Origin: Gammaproteobacteria bacterium
GTDB taxonomy: Bacteria; Pseudomonadota; Gammaproteobacteria; Porifericomitales; Porifericomitaceae
DNA length: 33,670 bases
Reading direction: 5' to 3'
Assembly (NCBI GenBank): GCA_014238615.1
Contig: JABAAT010000037.1
Span: 1-33,670 of the forward strand
Every line of letters starts with the position of its first letter. The first letter of the stretch is position 1. Below, piece after piece: positions 1 through 8,801 of this stretch. The notes under the pieces are model-generated. The model saw only the letters and a program-made list of their open reading frames with translations. It did not search any database and was not told where the DNA came from. The position numbers and the translations under genes were made by a program.

Positions 1-245
1 CCGGGCGGCTTCCAGCCGCACTGAAAGTTTCACCGGCGGCTTCCAGCCGCACTGAAAGTTTCATCGGCGGCTTCCAGCCGCACTGAAAGTTTCACCGGCG
101 GCTTCCAGCCGCACTGAAAGTTTCATCGGCGGCTTCCAGCCGCACTGAAAGTTTCATCGGGCGGCTTCCAGCCGCACTGAAAGTTTCACCGGGCGGCTTC
201 CAGCCGCACTGAAAGTTTCATCGGGCGGCTTCCAGCCGCACTGAA
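1..245. repeat. Tandem array of 31-32 bp double-dyad repeats
   Basis: About eight head-to-tail units begin at 5, 36, 67, 98, 129, 161, 193 and 225. The last is cut short at about 245, and the array may continue past the left edge. The first four steps are 31 bp and the last three 32 bp; the longer units carry one extra G. Each unit holds two dyads: GCGGCT-TCC-AGCCGC (6 bp stem, 3 nt loop) and TGAAA-G-TTTCA (5 bp arms). The only other variation is C or T after TTTCA, which mostly alternates and hints at a 62 bp higher-order unit. There are no unique spacers, so it is not CRISPR. It lies downstream of glcF. Function is unknown; it could be a minisatellite, a structured RNA if transcribed, or a clustered protein-binding site. 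Confidence 0.95.
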
Positions 246-342
246 GTCTCCCAGGCTCCCACGGCTCTCCCGCTTCCCCCACACCGAGGGGACCTCCTCC
301 CCCCTAATAAGCTGCGTTGAACGGCTTCCTGCACGGCGCGCC
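246..342. other. Gap between repeat array and glcF stop
   Basis: This is a GC-rich stretch with no convincing ORF and no hairpin followed by a T-run. The last partial repeat unit diverges at about 245. If glcF transcription continues leftwards it would read through the repeat array. Confidence 0.5.
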
Positions 343-1611
343 TCACCGATCGAGCAACGGGGCCAGCAACTCGAGCCAATGCAGCACCGGCAAGGGGGTG
401 CCGCGGCGCAGGTGCAACAGGCAACCGATGTTGGCCGTGGCAATGCATTGCGCCTGCCCGACTGTCAATGCTTCCAGGCGCCGCGTCCGCAACGCCCCAG
501 CCATGCGCGGATGCAGCAGCGAGTAGGCGCCGGCGGAGCCACAGCAATCTCCCACGGACGAGTTCGGCGTCAACTCGAAACCCATGCGCTGCATGAGTTC
601 CCCCACCTGGGTAGGCAAAGCCAGCGCATGTGCCTGGGTGCAAGGCACATGCAACGCCACCCGCCGCGGGCCACGCCCCAGGCGCCGCGGCCCCGAAAGC
701 TCCAAGTCAGCAAGTACCTGCACCGGGTCCATTAACAAACCCGCCGCCACCGCGGCACGCCCGGCGTAATCCGGCTCATCCTTCAGGAGGCGGGGATAAT
801 CGCGAATCATGGCCGCGCAACCGCTGGCCGTCACCACCAGGGCGTCGGCTCCCCCTCCCTGCAGCCACGGCCACCAGGCGTCCAGGTTGGCGCGCGCCCG
901 GCGTAAGGCCTGCCGGGGAAATCCCAGGTGGTAATGCAAAGCACCGCAGCAACCTTCACCGCGCACCCGCGGCACGGCAATGCCCAGGTGCCCGAAAAGG
1001 CGCGCCGCGGCAAGGTTGATCGAAGGAGCCAGCACAGGCTGGACGCAGCCTTCAAAGAGCAACATCCGGCGACGCTCCCGTGAGCGGGACACCGGGCGCG
1101 CCGCCGCGGTACGGGGCGGCAGCAACCGGCGATAGCGCCCGGGCAACAGCGGCCGCGCCACACGCAGCGCGGCCACTCCCGGGGCCAGGAAGCGGCGTGA
1201 ACCAAGGCACAGGCACAACAAGCGGCGCAGCAAGCGCCCCCGTAGCGGGCGGGTAGCCTCCACCCGCTCCCGGCCGTAATCCAGCAGGCGGGCGTAACGC
1301 ACCCCGGAAGGACAGACGCCCTCGCAGGCGCGGCAGGTCAGGCAGCGATCCAGGTGGCGGAGCGCGCGTTGCGGCGAGCCCTGGCCTTCAATTAACCGCC
1401 CGATCAGGTAGAGGCGCCCGCGCGGTCCATCCAGTTCATCCCCCGTGACCTTGTAGGTGGGACAGGCGGAATTACAAAACCCGCAATGCACACAGGCGCG
1501 CAACAAGTCGGCGGCCTGTCGCGACCGCGATGCCTCGATGCGTGGAGAACCGTCGTCCAAAACCTTAGAGTCCCGGGTACATGGCACCTCGATTGAGGAT
1601 ACGCTGTCCAT
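343..1611 (-). CDS. glcF: Glycolate oxidase iron-sulfur subunit GlcF
   Basis: Iron-sulfur subunit of the membrane-associated glycolate oxidase (GlcDEF), which oxidises glycolate to glyoxylate and passes electrons to the respiratory chain. I place the start at the ATG at 1611 because AAGG lies 9 nt upstream; this gives 422 residues (E. coli about 407) and overlaps the glcE end by 47 nt. A GTG at 1587 is an alternative. Two ferredoxin-type 4Fe-4S motifs are visible: Cys40/43/46/50 in ACVHCGFCNSACP and Cys90/93/96/100 in CLTCRACEGVCPSG. Two cysteine-rich CCG segments follow in the C-terminal half (GCCGALHYH and DCCGSAG). It is the last gene of the glcD-DUF6231-glcE-glcF operon. The longer frame reaching 1716 adds a non-homologous N-terminus. 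Confidence 0.95.
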   Translation of the reverse strand: MDSVSSIEVPCTRDSKVLDDGSPRIEASRSRQAADLLRACVHCGFCNSACPTYKVTGDELDGPRGRLYLIGRLIEGQGSPQRALRHLDRCLTCRACEGVCPSGVRYARLLDYGRERVEATRPLRGRLLRRLLCLCLGSRRFLAPGVAALRVARPLLPGRYRRLLPPRTAAARPVSRSRERRRMLLFEGCVQPVLAPSINLAAARLFGHLGIAVPRVRGEGCCGALHYHLGFPRQALRRARANLDAWWPWLQGGGADALVVTASGCAAMIRDYPRLLKDEPDYAGRAAVAAGLLMDPVQVLADLELSGPRRLGRGPRRVALHVPCTQAHALALPTQVGELMQRMGFELTPNSSVGDCCGSAGAYSLLHPRMAGALRTRRLEALTVGQAQCIATANIGCLLHLRRGTPLPVLHWLELLAPLLDR

Positions 1612-2698
1612 CAAAGGCATCCTTGATACGACTGTGCAGGGCCGCGAGCCGCGACGGCAAAGGATGAAACAATTCACCACGCGCATTCCCGCCCCGGAAT
1701 AAGGTGGCATGACCATGCTCTTTTTCCGCCAGGGCCCGGAGCACTCGGGGCGTCACGGCACTCCTGATCCAATACTGGGAGCCGCCCCAATCCAGCAGGC
1801 ACTTTCCCGGTGGGGAAAGAAACGGAGTGCCGGGTGGCACCGCAAGGCGCCACAAGGCCTGTTCTCCGGCGAAGAAAGGCAGACGTTGTTCGCGCAATTC
1901 ACTCCAGTAGCGCAACCCATCCGGGTGCCGTTCCAAACCCAGGCGGGTAGCTACAGAGTCCACCAGGCGCGCCACGCCGCTGAGCCGCACATTCAGATAC
2001 TCTCCGTCGATCACAGCCGCCGACAGGGGCGCCCCACGCGCCTCCCAGGTGCGCAACAGTTCAAGCGCCTGGGGCGGCCGGGCCGGACGTCGCAAACTGA
2101 CTTCCATCTCTGGAACAGGCAGCACCCGTATGGAAAGCTCCAGCAACACCCCCAGGGTGCCCAGTGAACCGGTGAGCAGACGCGATAAATCGTAGCCAGC
2201 CACATTTTTCAGCACCTGGCCGCCGCAGCGCAGCTCTTCGCCGCGGCCGTTCAAACAATGCACTCCCAGCACGAAATCGCGGCAGGCACCGGCGTAAGGA
2301 CGGCGCGGGCCGGACAGGCCGCAAGCCACGGTGCCGCCCAAGGTCGCGCCGGGCCCGAAATGCGGTGGTTCAAAGGCCAGCATCTGTCCCTTATCGGCGA
2401 GCACCTGTTCCAGTTCAGCGAGTGATGTGCCGGCACGGGCCACCACCACCAATTCTTCCGGGCGATAACTGACAATGCCCTGGTAGGACCCGACACGCAA
2501 GGCCTCCCCCCTGGTTTGACGGCCGTAGAAACTTTTGCTGCCGCCGCCTTCTATGCGCACCGCCCGGCCACTCGCGCACGCCTCGCGCAGTTGCATGCGC
2601 AAGCTTTCCAGCAGCTCCTCGGAAGCCTTGGAGAAAGCGCCTCTCCGGTGCGGCGGTACGACTTCCCCGCACGCTCCTGCTGTCCCTACCAGCGACAA
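1565..2698 (-). CDS. glcE: Glycolate oxidase FAD-binding subunit GlcE
   Basis: Second flavoprotein-type subunit of glycolate oxidase, about 377 residues (E. coli 350). It aligns throughout with E. coli GlcE: GGGSKSFYGR at 51-60, GQMLAFEPPHFG near 104-115, GGTVACGLSGPRRP at 121-134, then VLKNVAGYDLSRL and a C-terminus ending RGAMYPGL. The start is uncertain. The frame opens with a TTG at 2698, which overlaps the DUF6231 stop. The first ATG, at 2596, would cut into the conserved N-terminal helix, so a non-ATG start is likely. It is translationally linked to its neighbours: its head overlaps DUF6231 and its tail overlaps glcF. Confidence 0.93.
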   Translation of the reverse strand: MSLVGTAGACGEVVPPHRRGAFSKASEELLESLRMQLREACASGRAVRIEGGGSKSFYGRQTRGEALRVGSYQGIVSYRPEELVVVARAGTSLAELEQVLADKGQMLAFEPPHFGPGATLGGTVACGLSGPRRPYAGACRDFVLGVHCLNGRGEELRCGGQVLKNVAGYDLSRLLTGSLGTLGVLLELSIRVLPVPEMEVSLRRPARPPQALELLRTWEARGAPLSAAVIDGEYLNVRLSGVARLVDSVATRLGLERHPDGLRYWSELREQRLPFFAGEQALWRLAVPPGTPFLSPPGKCLLDWGGSQYWIRSAVTPRVLRALAEKEHGHATLFRGGNARGELFHPLPSRLAALHSRIKDAFDGQRILNRGAMYPGL

Positions 2699-3219
2699 CG
2701 GCCAAAGCGCTCGGGATGCGCCCAGTGACGACTATTCAACCAACGCGGTACGGGCCGGGGTGTCCCGCGTGAAGAACGGTAAAAACAAACTGGAGCACCA
2801 TCCGAAGTACGGCAGGACAACTCCAGGCGTAACCCCAGGCCCAACAGGTCGGCATGCCATTGGGCGCCCTCCGGGAATTCCCCTCCGAGTACGGCCAGCA
2901 ACAATTCACGGGCGTAACAATCGCGCAGGCGCGCCACCAGTTGATGCCAGGCGGTCGCCGAGCTGCCCTCGGAAAGCACTTCGGAACGCACCGCAAGCAG
3001 TACCAGGTCGAATTCCCGGCCCAGGCGCGGCAACACGCAAGGCGGCACATCCAGGCGCTCCAGTTCCACGTTGCCCGGCAAACAACAAGGAAAGTCTTCC
3101 CTGGCGCCGACAAGAAGCACGGATGCCGGCCGTAGTTCTTCCAGCAGCTTTTCCCAATGCGTCGTGCAGACGGGCAGCTCGCGCGGCGGCTCCGAAGCAT
3201 CGGCGCACACTTTGCCCAC
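2686..3219 (-). CDS. DUF6231 family protein inside the glc operon
   Basis: A 177-residue soluble protein of unknown function. The GTG start at 3219 abuts the glcD stop directly (TAG then GTG), and GGAG sits 9 nt upstream inside glcD. The C-terminus, WLNSRHWAHPERFGRCRW, matches the conserved tail I recall for DUF6231 proteins of Pseudomonas (WLN-[SA]-K-[YF]-WANPE-x-[WF]-GKYWW). The middle, LRPASVLLVGAREDF followed by a short beta-alpha pattern and EFDLVLLAVRSEVL, resembles a degenerate Rossmann or methyltransferase-like core, but no SAM motif is clear. Its place between glcD and glcE, overlapping both genes' ends, argues that it is co-expressed with glycolate oxidase. The functional link is inference. 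Confidence 0.8.
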   Translation of the reverse strand: MGKVCADASEPPRELPVCTTHWEKLLEELRPASVLLVGAREDFPCCLPGNVELERLDVPPCVLPRLGREFDLVLLAVRSEVLSEGSSATAWHQLVARLRDCYARELLLAVLGGEFPEGAQWHADLLGLGLRLELSCRTSDGAPVCFYRSSRGTPRPVPRWLNSRHWAHPERFGRCRW

Positions 3220-4701
3220 CTACAGGCGCTCCAGTTCGGGGAAGGGCACACGCCCCCCGTGCACATGCATGCCGCCCAGTTCCACGCAGCGCCGCAGCAG
3301 CGGTACGGCCTTCCCGGGATTGAGGCGTCCGGCTGGATCAAAAGCCTGTTTCACCGCATGCAACTGGGCCAGTTCCACCGGGCTGAACTGGCTGCACATC
3401 GGATCCAGCTTTTCCACGCCCACACCGTGCTCACCGGTCACGGTACCGCCTTCGGCCACGCAAAGTTCCAGAATGCGCTTCCCCAACTCCTCCACCCGCT
3501 GCAATTCCCCGGGACGTTGATTGTCATAGAGCACCAGGGGATGTAAATTCCCGTCCCCGGCGTGAAACACATTCACCACGCGCAGATCGTAAAGCCGCGA
3601 CAGCTCGGCGATGCGTTCCAGCACCGCGCCGAGACGGTGACGGGGAATAGTGCCATCCAGGCAGTAATAATCCGGCGCCAGGCGCCCCACCGCCGGGAAG
3701 GCAGCCTTGCGCCCGGCCCACATGCGCGCACTCTCCGCCGCGTCGCGCGCGGTGCGCAGGGAAGTGGCTCGCCGCTTGCGAAAAATGTCGGCGACGTGCT
3801 GCAGTCCGGATTCCACTTCCTCTTCCTCGCCATCGATCTCGCACAAGAGCAACGCGGCGGCCTCGGTGGGGTAACCGGCCTGCATGTACGCCTCCACCGC
3901 CTGGATGCAACCCTGATCCATCATCTCCAGGCCGGCCGGGATGATGCCGGCGCCGATCACATCCGCCACCGCCCGCGCCGCGTCTCCGACATGTCCGAAA
4001 CCGGCCAACAACACCCGGCTGCACGCCGGGCGCGGCAAAAGACGCACGGTGATTTCAACGATCACGCCCAGCATGCCCTCGGAACCGCACAGCAGGGCGA
4101 GCAGGTCGTAGCCCGCCTGATCCAGGGCGCCGCGTCCCAGTTCCAGGGTTTCTCCATCACAATCAAGCAATTTCAGCGCCTGGATGTTATGCACGGTCAG
4201 GCCATACTTAAGACAGTGGACTCCCCCGGAATTCTCCGCCACATTGCCCCCGATGCTGCAGATCACCTGGGAGGAGGGATCCGGGGCGTAGAACAGGCCG
4301 TGCGGCGCCGCCGCCTCGGACAATGCCAGGTTGCTCACCCCCGGTTGCACGCGCGCCAGGCGGGCCCGTACATCCAACTCGAGGATGCGGTTCAAGCGTG
4401 ACAGGCCGAGCAGTACACCCTCGGCATGCGGCAAGGCGCCACCGGACAGACCGGTGCCCGCGCCGCGGGTGACAACCACCGTCTCCAGCTCCCGGCACAA
4501 ACGCAACACGGCGCGCACCTGCTCCACCGTATCCGGCAACACCACGCACAAGGGCAACCTCCGGTAAGCGGTCAGGCCGTCGCATTCGTAAGGCCGCATG
4601 CCTTCCCGGTCGGAAATCAGCGCTTCCGCGGGGAGGATTTCGGCAAGCCGTCGCAGCAATTCGCGGCCTCTGGAGACAGAGCTGGAAAGCTGGGCAACCA
4701 T
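3220..4701 (-). CDS. glcD: Glycolate oxidase FAD subunit GlcD
   Basis: Catalytic FAD-linked subunit of glycolate oxidase, 493 residues (E. coli 499), full length. FAD-binding type 4 motifs are RGAGTGLSGG at 79-88, PDPSSQ at 140-145 and GGNVAENSGGVHCLKYG at 151-167. The C-terminal FAD-oxidase part carries VNVFHAGDGNLHP and GEHGVGVEK. The tail MHVHGGRVPFPELERL matches the GlcD end, which separates it from D-lactate dehydrogenases. The start is the ATG at 4701. It has no clear Shine-Dalgarno, and an inverted repeat sits directly against it. It is the first gene of the operon, divergent from yhdP. No glcC regulator is present in the window. Confidence 0.96.
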   Translation of the reverse strand: MVAQLSSSVSRGRELLRRLAEILPAEALISDREGMRPYECDGLTAYRRLPLCVVLPDTVEQVRAVLRLCRELETVVVTRGAGTGLSGGALPHAEGVLLGLSRLNRILELDVRARLARVQPGVSNLALSEAAAPHGLFYAPDPSSQVICSIGGNVAENSGGVHCLKYGLTVHNIQALKLLDCDGETLELGRGALDQAGYDLLALLCGSEGMLGVIVEITVRLLPRPACSRVLLAGFGHVGDAARAVADVIGAGIIPAGLEMMDQGCIQAVEAYMQAGYPTEAAALLLCEIDGEEEEVESGLQHVADIFRKRRATSLRTARDAAESARMWAGRKAAFPAVGRLAPDYYCLDGTIPRHRLGAVLERIAELSRLYDLRVVNVFHAGDGNLHPLVLYDNQRPGELQRVEELGKRILELCVAEGGTVTGEHGVGVEKLDPMCSQFSPVELAQLHAVKQAFDPAGRLNPGKAVPLLRRCVELGGMHVHGGRVPFPELERL

Positions 4702-4719
4702 GTTAAAGATTATTTTAAC
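4702..4719. promoter_or_regulatory. Inverted repeat abutting the glcD start codon
   Basis: GTTAAA-GATTAT-TTTAAC is a perfect 6 bp inverted repeat with a 6 bp spacer. It lies immediately upstream of the glcD ATG and overlaps the place where a ribosome-binding site would be. It is AT-rich in GC-rich surroundings. On the glc strand it also holds a TAAAAT that could serve as a -10. It is a candidate operator for control of the glc operon; chance cannot be excluded. Confidence 0.4.
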
Positions 4720-4780
4720 GCCTACTCCAAACAGCGCACGAAACAGGCCGGGGCATGATGAAGCGCCCGGCCGCGGGACG

Positions 4781-4789
4781 TGCTAACAT
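4781..4789 (+). promoter_or_regulatory. Extended -10 upstream of yhdP
   Basis: TGC-TAACAT fits the extended -10 consensus (TGn-TAnnnT). Predicted transcription starts near 4796, leaving about 97 nt before the chosen ATG at 4893. No good -35 is visible. The same TGn form recurs before gltX and before the small gene at 23322. Confidence 0.4.
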
Positions 4790-4892
4790 CGTCGCTTTGC
4801 CCCGGGAAGTGCCGCGCCAGGTCATACAGTCGGTGCTCCCCATAAGTGTCGGGCAGGTTTCCACGAATTCCCTTGGGGCTCCTTCCCAACGC

Positions 4893-7800
4893 ATGTCAAA
4901 AGCAACCCAGGGATCTTCCGCAAGGCCGTCACCGCAGCGTATCCTGCGGCTGATCTACACTCCCTGGCTGCTGGTGGCGGCGCTCCTGCTCATCCCCTGC
5001 GCCCTGTTCTCGCTGTGGATGCGCCTGACGGCGGTTTCTCTCCCGGATCACGCTTGGGCGACCGCCCTGCTCAGCGCGCAATGGGGACGGCCAGTGCACA
5101 TTGGAGCCATCCGGGCCGAGATCCGCGGCCTCTGGCAACCGGTCCTGTTCCTTCAGGATGTGCGCACCAGGGACGCCTCCGAAAATTTCCTCCTGGAGAT
5201 CCGGGAGGCCGACCTGGCGCTGAATCCACTGCGCTCCCTGCTGCTGCGCGAACCTCGTTTTTCCCTGTTGCTGCTGCGTGGCGTGCGCCTGCACTCAGAC
5301 ACGCCGCCGCTCGGGCTGCCCTCAGCTGAAGACGCGCGGCCGGGCTCCGCGCGGCCGGAGCTTTGGCCCACGGAGATCAGGATCGACGACCTGGAGATGC
5401 GCTGGCGCCTCCCGGGAAAAAGCGGCGAGAAGCGCGGCGCAGAACAGGCTTGGCGCGCGCGGCGTGTCGCGCTGTGGCGCCGGGGCCACACGCTCCACGC
5501 CCGGGGCAACCTGGAAGCCATGGCGGATGCGCCGGAAAAGCTGCACTTTGAAGCAGAGGCCTTGTGGCATAACCAGCGGCGCCCGGAAACGTTGCGGGCG
5601 CGCATTGCCATACAGGACGGGGGCGCGGAATTCTGGCTGCGGCTGTTACGCGACGCGGGCTTTAAGTATCTTCCGCAAGCCGGCACCGGCCGGGTACGCG
5701 GGCGCCTTGAGGGCCGCTGGCGAACCGGCCGCGGTTGGCGGGCGAATGCCGATCTGCAAAGCACCCACCTGGAACTGGCCCACCGCGGCCGGGGGCTCAC
5801 CCTGCGGGAATTGCACTTGCGCTTGTCCGCGCGCCGCGACGCACACGGCCACGAGCGCTATGCCCTGGATTTGCAGAGCCTGCGCACGGCCTCCGGCGAC
5901 TGGCCGAAGACCCTGCTGCGCGTGACGCGCGACCCGCACGGTGGCTTGGAACTGCATTGCGATGCCCTGGAGCTGGCAACCGCCGTTGACCTCCTGCCCC
6001 TGCTGCCGCTTTCAGACGAACGGCGGCTCCAACTCCCAGGGCAGCTGCCGCGCGGCAGGCTGCGGGAACTGCGCTGGCGGCGCTCGGAACAGGCTTCCGC
6101 GACCTCATCCTGGAGCGCCCTGGTGGAGAATCTGCACCGGGACGGCACCGACGAGCGGTTGGCTTTTCAGGGTCTGCACGGGCGCGTTCAGGGTGCCGGC
6201 GCCGGCGGCAACATGGAATTCCAAGCCCCCAGGATGCGGTTGCTGTTGCCCGAACTCTATCCGGAAGAGCCATTATCCCTGGACGAGGTGCGGGGTTCCC
6301 TGGATTGGAACTTGGATACCGAGCTTCTCATACTGCAACTGAAGCGGGTAGAAGCACGCCTCGGAGTACTGCCCCTGCGCTTGCGTGGCAGCCTGGCCCT
6401 GGATGCTTCAACCCTCGGGGATATGAACCTCAACCTGACCCTGGAAGACGCTCCAATCCAGGAGTTCCTGCGCCACCTGCCCTCCGGCACATTGTCTCCG
6501 GAGCTCTTGGCCTGGCTGCGCGGCGCCCTGCCGCGTGGACGCGTGCAACACGCCCTGTTAAAGATCGCCGGAACACCTGGTGCATGGCCTCTCCCCGAAG
6601 GCGATTTCAAGGTGCGCCTGAAGCTGGCCGACGGCGAATTCCACTTTCACCCCGACTGGCCGCCGCTCACCGAAACCCAGGCGGAACTGATCATGGACAC
6701 GCGCTCCCTGCAAGTGCATATCCAGGACGCCGGGTTACGCGGGGAACTCAAGCTGCGGGGGCATATAGAACTGCCCGAATACGATGGAAACCTGCTCCGG
6801 GTGCGGGCCGACACACAGGGCTCACTGGAGGCCCTGCATCGCCTGCTGCTTGAGGCTCCCCTGCCGACCGCGTACGGCAAATGGCTGCGCACCACGGCGC
6901 TGGACGGCAAACTGCGCCTGGGACTTGAATTAGAGTTGCTCGCACAGCACCTGCAAACATGGCGCGGACTCTTAAGCCTCGAGGACGCGCGCTTACGCCT
7001 GGGCGAGGACCGGGAAGTCCTGCTGGAAGAATTGAACGGCGACCTGGAGCTTACCCAGGCGGGCTTCAGCGCACGGGAGTTGCGGGGCCGCTGGCGTGGA
7101 CTGGAATTACTGTTAGACCTGGATTACGCAACGCGCACCCCTGGGCAATTAAACATCACCGCGCACGGGCGGAGTGACGTGGAACAGCTGCGGCGACTTT
7201 CGGCGCACTCCTCCTCCCTCGCTGGACTCCTGGAGGGCGGGCGCCTGCACGGCGCCGCGGCCTGGAACGCCGCGCTGCGCATCGGCGGCCTGGACCGGAG
7301 TGCGCAGCGCCTGGAAACGCTGCGCCTGCGTTCCGATCTGCGGGGTCTGGCCAGCGACTTCCCCACGCCCCTTGCCAAGGAAAGCGACACGGCGCTGCAC
7401 CTGCGCCTTGACTACCAACGCCGGGCCGAAGCGGAGCAGCGCCTGGAGATCGACCTGGGTGAGGCCCTGCAATTACGTTCCGAAACGCGTCCGGAAGCGG
7501 GACACCTGGTGACGACATGGGACCTGCGCCCGACCGAATTGCCGGTGGGGAAGTGGCTGCCCGTCTGGTCGGAGTGGGCGGATTCCCTGCCGCCCTCGCC
7601 CAGGGCCGCTCCCTCCCCGCCCTTACGCCTCACCCTGAAAACCGAACAACTGGGTTACGGCCCGCTCCACCTGGGAAGCGCGCGCCTCCATGCCGAACGC
7701 GACGCGCTCGGCAACCTGCGCGGCACCCTGGCGGCAGAGCACGCGGACGGCTCCTGGGAACTGCCAAACCAGCCCAACGCGATCCTGCTGGTTGAACTGG

Positions 7801-8801
7801 AACGCCTGCGGCTGCCCCCCCGGAAGACAACGACCGAAACGGCTGAAACGGCGCGCGTTCCTCCTGGAAAACAGGTACCGCGGCGCCCGAAGGCTTCCTG
7901 GAAAGCGCGCCGCCTGCCGCCCATCCACCTGCGCATCGGTGAGCTACACAGCGAGTCCACCCATTACGGCGGACTGGAGGCCCTGTTCCTGGGACATCAC
8001 GACGGCGCCCTGCTGAAACATCTCCGGTTGCAGGGCAAGGACTTTCAATTACAGGGCGAAGCCGCCTGGGAGGGAGCGGGCGGCGCGGATGAACAAACCC
8101 GCCTGTCCCTGGAACTAAGCGCACCGGAGGGCGCCACCGTGCTGCGCCTGTTACGCCGTGAGCCCGGGATCATCGAGGGCGGCGAAACAGCACTGTCGCT
8201 GAAGGCCGGCTGGAGCGGCGCGCCGCCTGACTTCTCCCTGCACCAGGCGCACGGAGACTTGCGCCTTGAGGTCGGTCCGGGAAGCGTCACCAACATCGAT
8301 CCCATCTCCCTGCGCCTGCTCGGCCTGCTGCAATTCAAAAAATTGTTTGACATCCTCAGACTGGATTTCAATGAACTCTTCGGCGAAAGCGGCACTTCCT
8401 TCCAATCGGTCAAAGGCCTCATGGCTTTCTCCCAGGGTGTCGGAGAAAGCAACCTGCGGGTGCAGGCCGATAACTTTCACCTGGAGATAACCGGGCGCAC
8501 CGGGTTAACCGCGCGGGACTATGATCAGACAGCGGTGTTTACCCCATACTTGGGGTCGGGGGTAATCAAGGGGTTCACCCGCCCCCTCGGCGGTCTGGGC
8601 CGGGCCATTAAGTCGCTGCTGGACAGGGTCCTGCTCAACCTGCCGGACAGGATCGACGAGACTCTGCGCCAGGAGTACCGCATCACCGGCAGCTGGGACG
8701 ACCCGGTCGTAGCAGCCCAACGCAAGGTCTCCGGTTCCCCCCTGCCCCTGGGCCCCCCAACGTCACCGGGCACGAATCCGCGCCCCACGCCCGCCCCCTA
8801 A
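4893..8801 (+). CDS. yhdP: YhdP-family AsmA-like envelope protein
   Basis: A large inner-membrane-anchored periplasmic protein of the YhdP/TamB/AsmA-like group. In E. coli YhdP takes part in phospholipid transport to the outer membrane and in ECA homeostasis. From the ATG at 4893 it has 1302 residues (E. coli 1266). One N-terminal TM segment lies at about 21-43 (PWLLVAALLLIPCALF). A long beta-rich region follows, with Leu/Arg-rich amphipathic repeats typical of these bridge-like proteins. The C-terminus holds the conserved block with ITGRTGLTARDYDQ and the tail YRITGSWDDPVV. The frame stays open back to 4755, but the N-terminus before 4893 lacks family features. The Shine-Dalgarno is weak, so the start is uncertain. 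Its stop overlaps the convergent tviB-like gene by 3 nt. Confidence 0.9.
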   Translation: MSKATQGSSARPSPQRILRLIYTPWLLVAALLLIPCALFSLWMRLTAVSLPDHAWATALLSAQWGRPVHIGAIRAEIRGLWQPVLFLQDVRTRDASENFLLEIREADLALNPLRSLLLREPRFSLLLLRGVRLHSDTPPLGLPSAEDARPGSARPELWPTEIRIDDLEMRWRLPGKSGEKRGAEQAWRARRVALWRRGHTLHARGNLEAMADAPEKLHFEAEALWHNQRRPETLRARIAIQDGGAEFWLRLLRDAGFKYLPQAGTGRVRGRLEGRWRTGRGWRANADLQSTHLELAHRGRGLTLRELHLRLSARRDAHGHERYALDLQSLRTASGDWPKTLLRVTRDPHGGLELHCDALELATAVDLLPLLPLSDERRLQLPGQLPRGRLRELRWRRSEQASATSSWSALVENLHRDGTDERLAFQGLHGRVQGAGAGGNMEFQAPRMRLLLPELYPEEPLSLDEVRGSLDWNLDTELLILQLKRVEARLGVLPLRLRGSLALDASTLGDMNLNLTLEDAPIQEFLRHLPSGTLSPELLAWLRGALPRGRVQHALLKIAGTPGAWPLPEGDFKVRLKLADGEFHFHPDWPPLTETQAELIMDTRSLQVHIQDAGLRGELKLRGHIELPEYDGNLLRVRADTQGSLEALHRLLLEAPLPTAYGKWLRTTALDGKLRLGLELELLAQHLQTWRGLLSLEDARLRLGEDREVLLEELNGDLELTQAGFSARELRGRWRGLELLLDLDYATRTPGQLNITAHGRSDVEQLRRLSAHSSSLAGLLEGGRLHGAAAWNAALRIGGLDRSAQRLETLRLRSDLRGLASDFPTPLAKESDTALHLRLDYQRRAEAEQRLEIDLGEALQLRSETRPEAGHLVTTWDLRPTELPVGKWLPVWSEWADSLPPSPRAAPSPPLRLTLKTEQLGYGPLHLGSARLHAERDALGNLRGTLAAEHADGSWELPNQPNAILLVELERLRLPPRKTTTETAETARVPPGKQVPRRPKASWKARRLPPIHLRIGELHSESTHYGGLEALFLGHHDGALLKHLRLQGKDFQLQGEAAWEGAGGADEQTRLSLELSAPEGATVLRLLRREPGIIEGGETALSLKAGWSGAPPDFSLHQAHGDLRLEVGPGSVTNIDPISLRLLGLLQFKKLFDILRLDFNELFGESGTSFQSVKGLMAFSQGVGESNLRVQADNFHLEITGRTGLTARDYDQTAVFTPYLGSGVIKGFTRPLGGLGRAIKSLLDRVLLNLPDRIDETLRQEYRITGSWDDPVVAAQRKVSGSPLPLGPPTSPGTNPRPTPAP

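Noticed and set aside
1-245. CRISPR array
   Set aside because: Repeat length and dyads look CRISPR-like, but units are contiguous with no unique spacers and no cas gene is in the window.
186-643. Short minus-strand ORFs ending in the repeat array
   Set aside because: They overlap the 3' end of glcF in other frames and end inside the tandem repeat only because it lacks stops in those frames.
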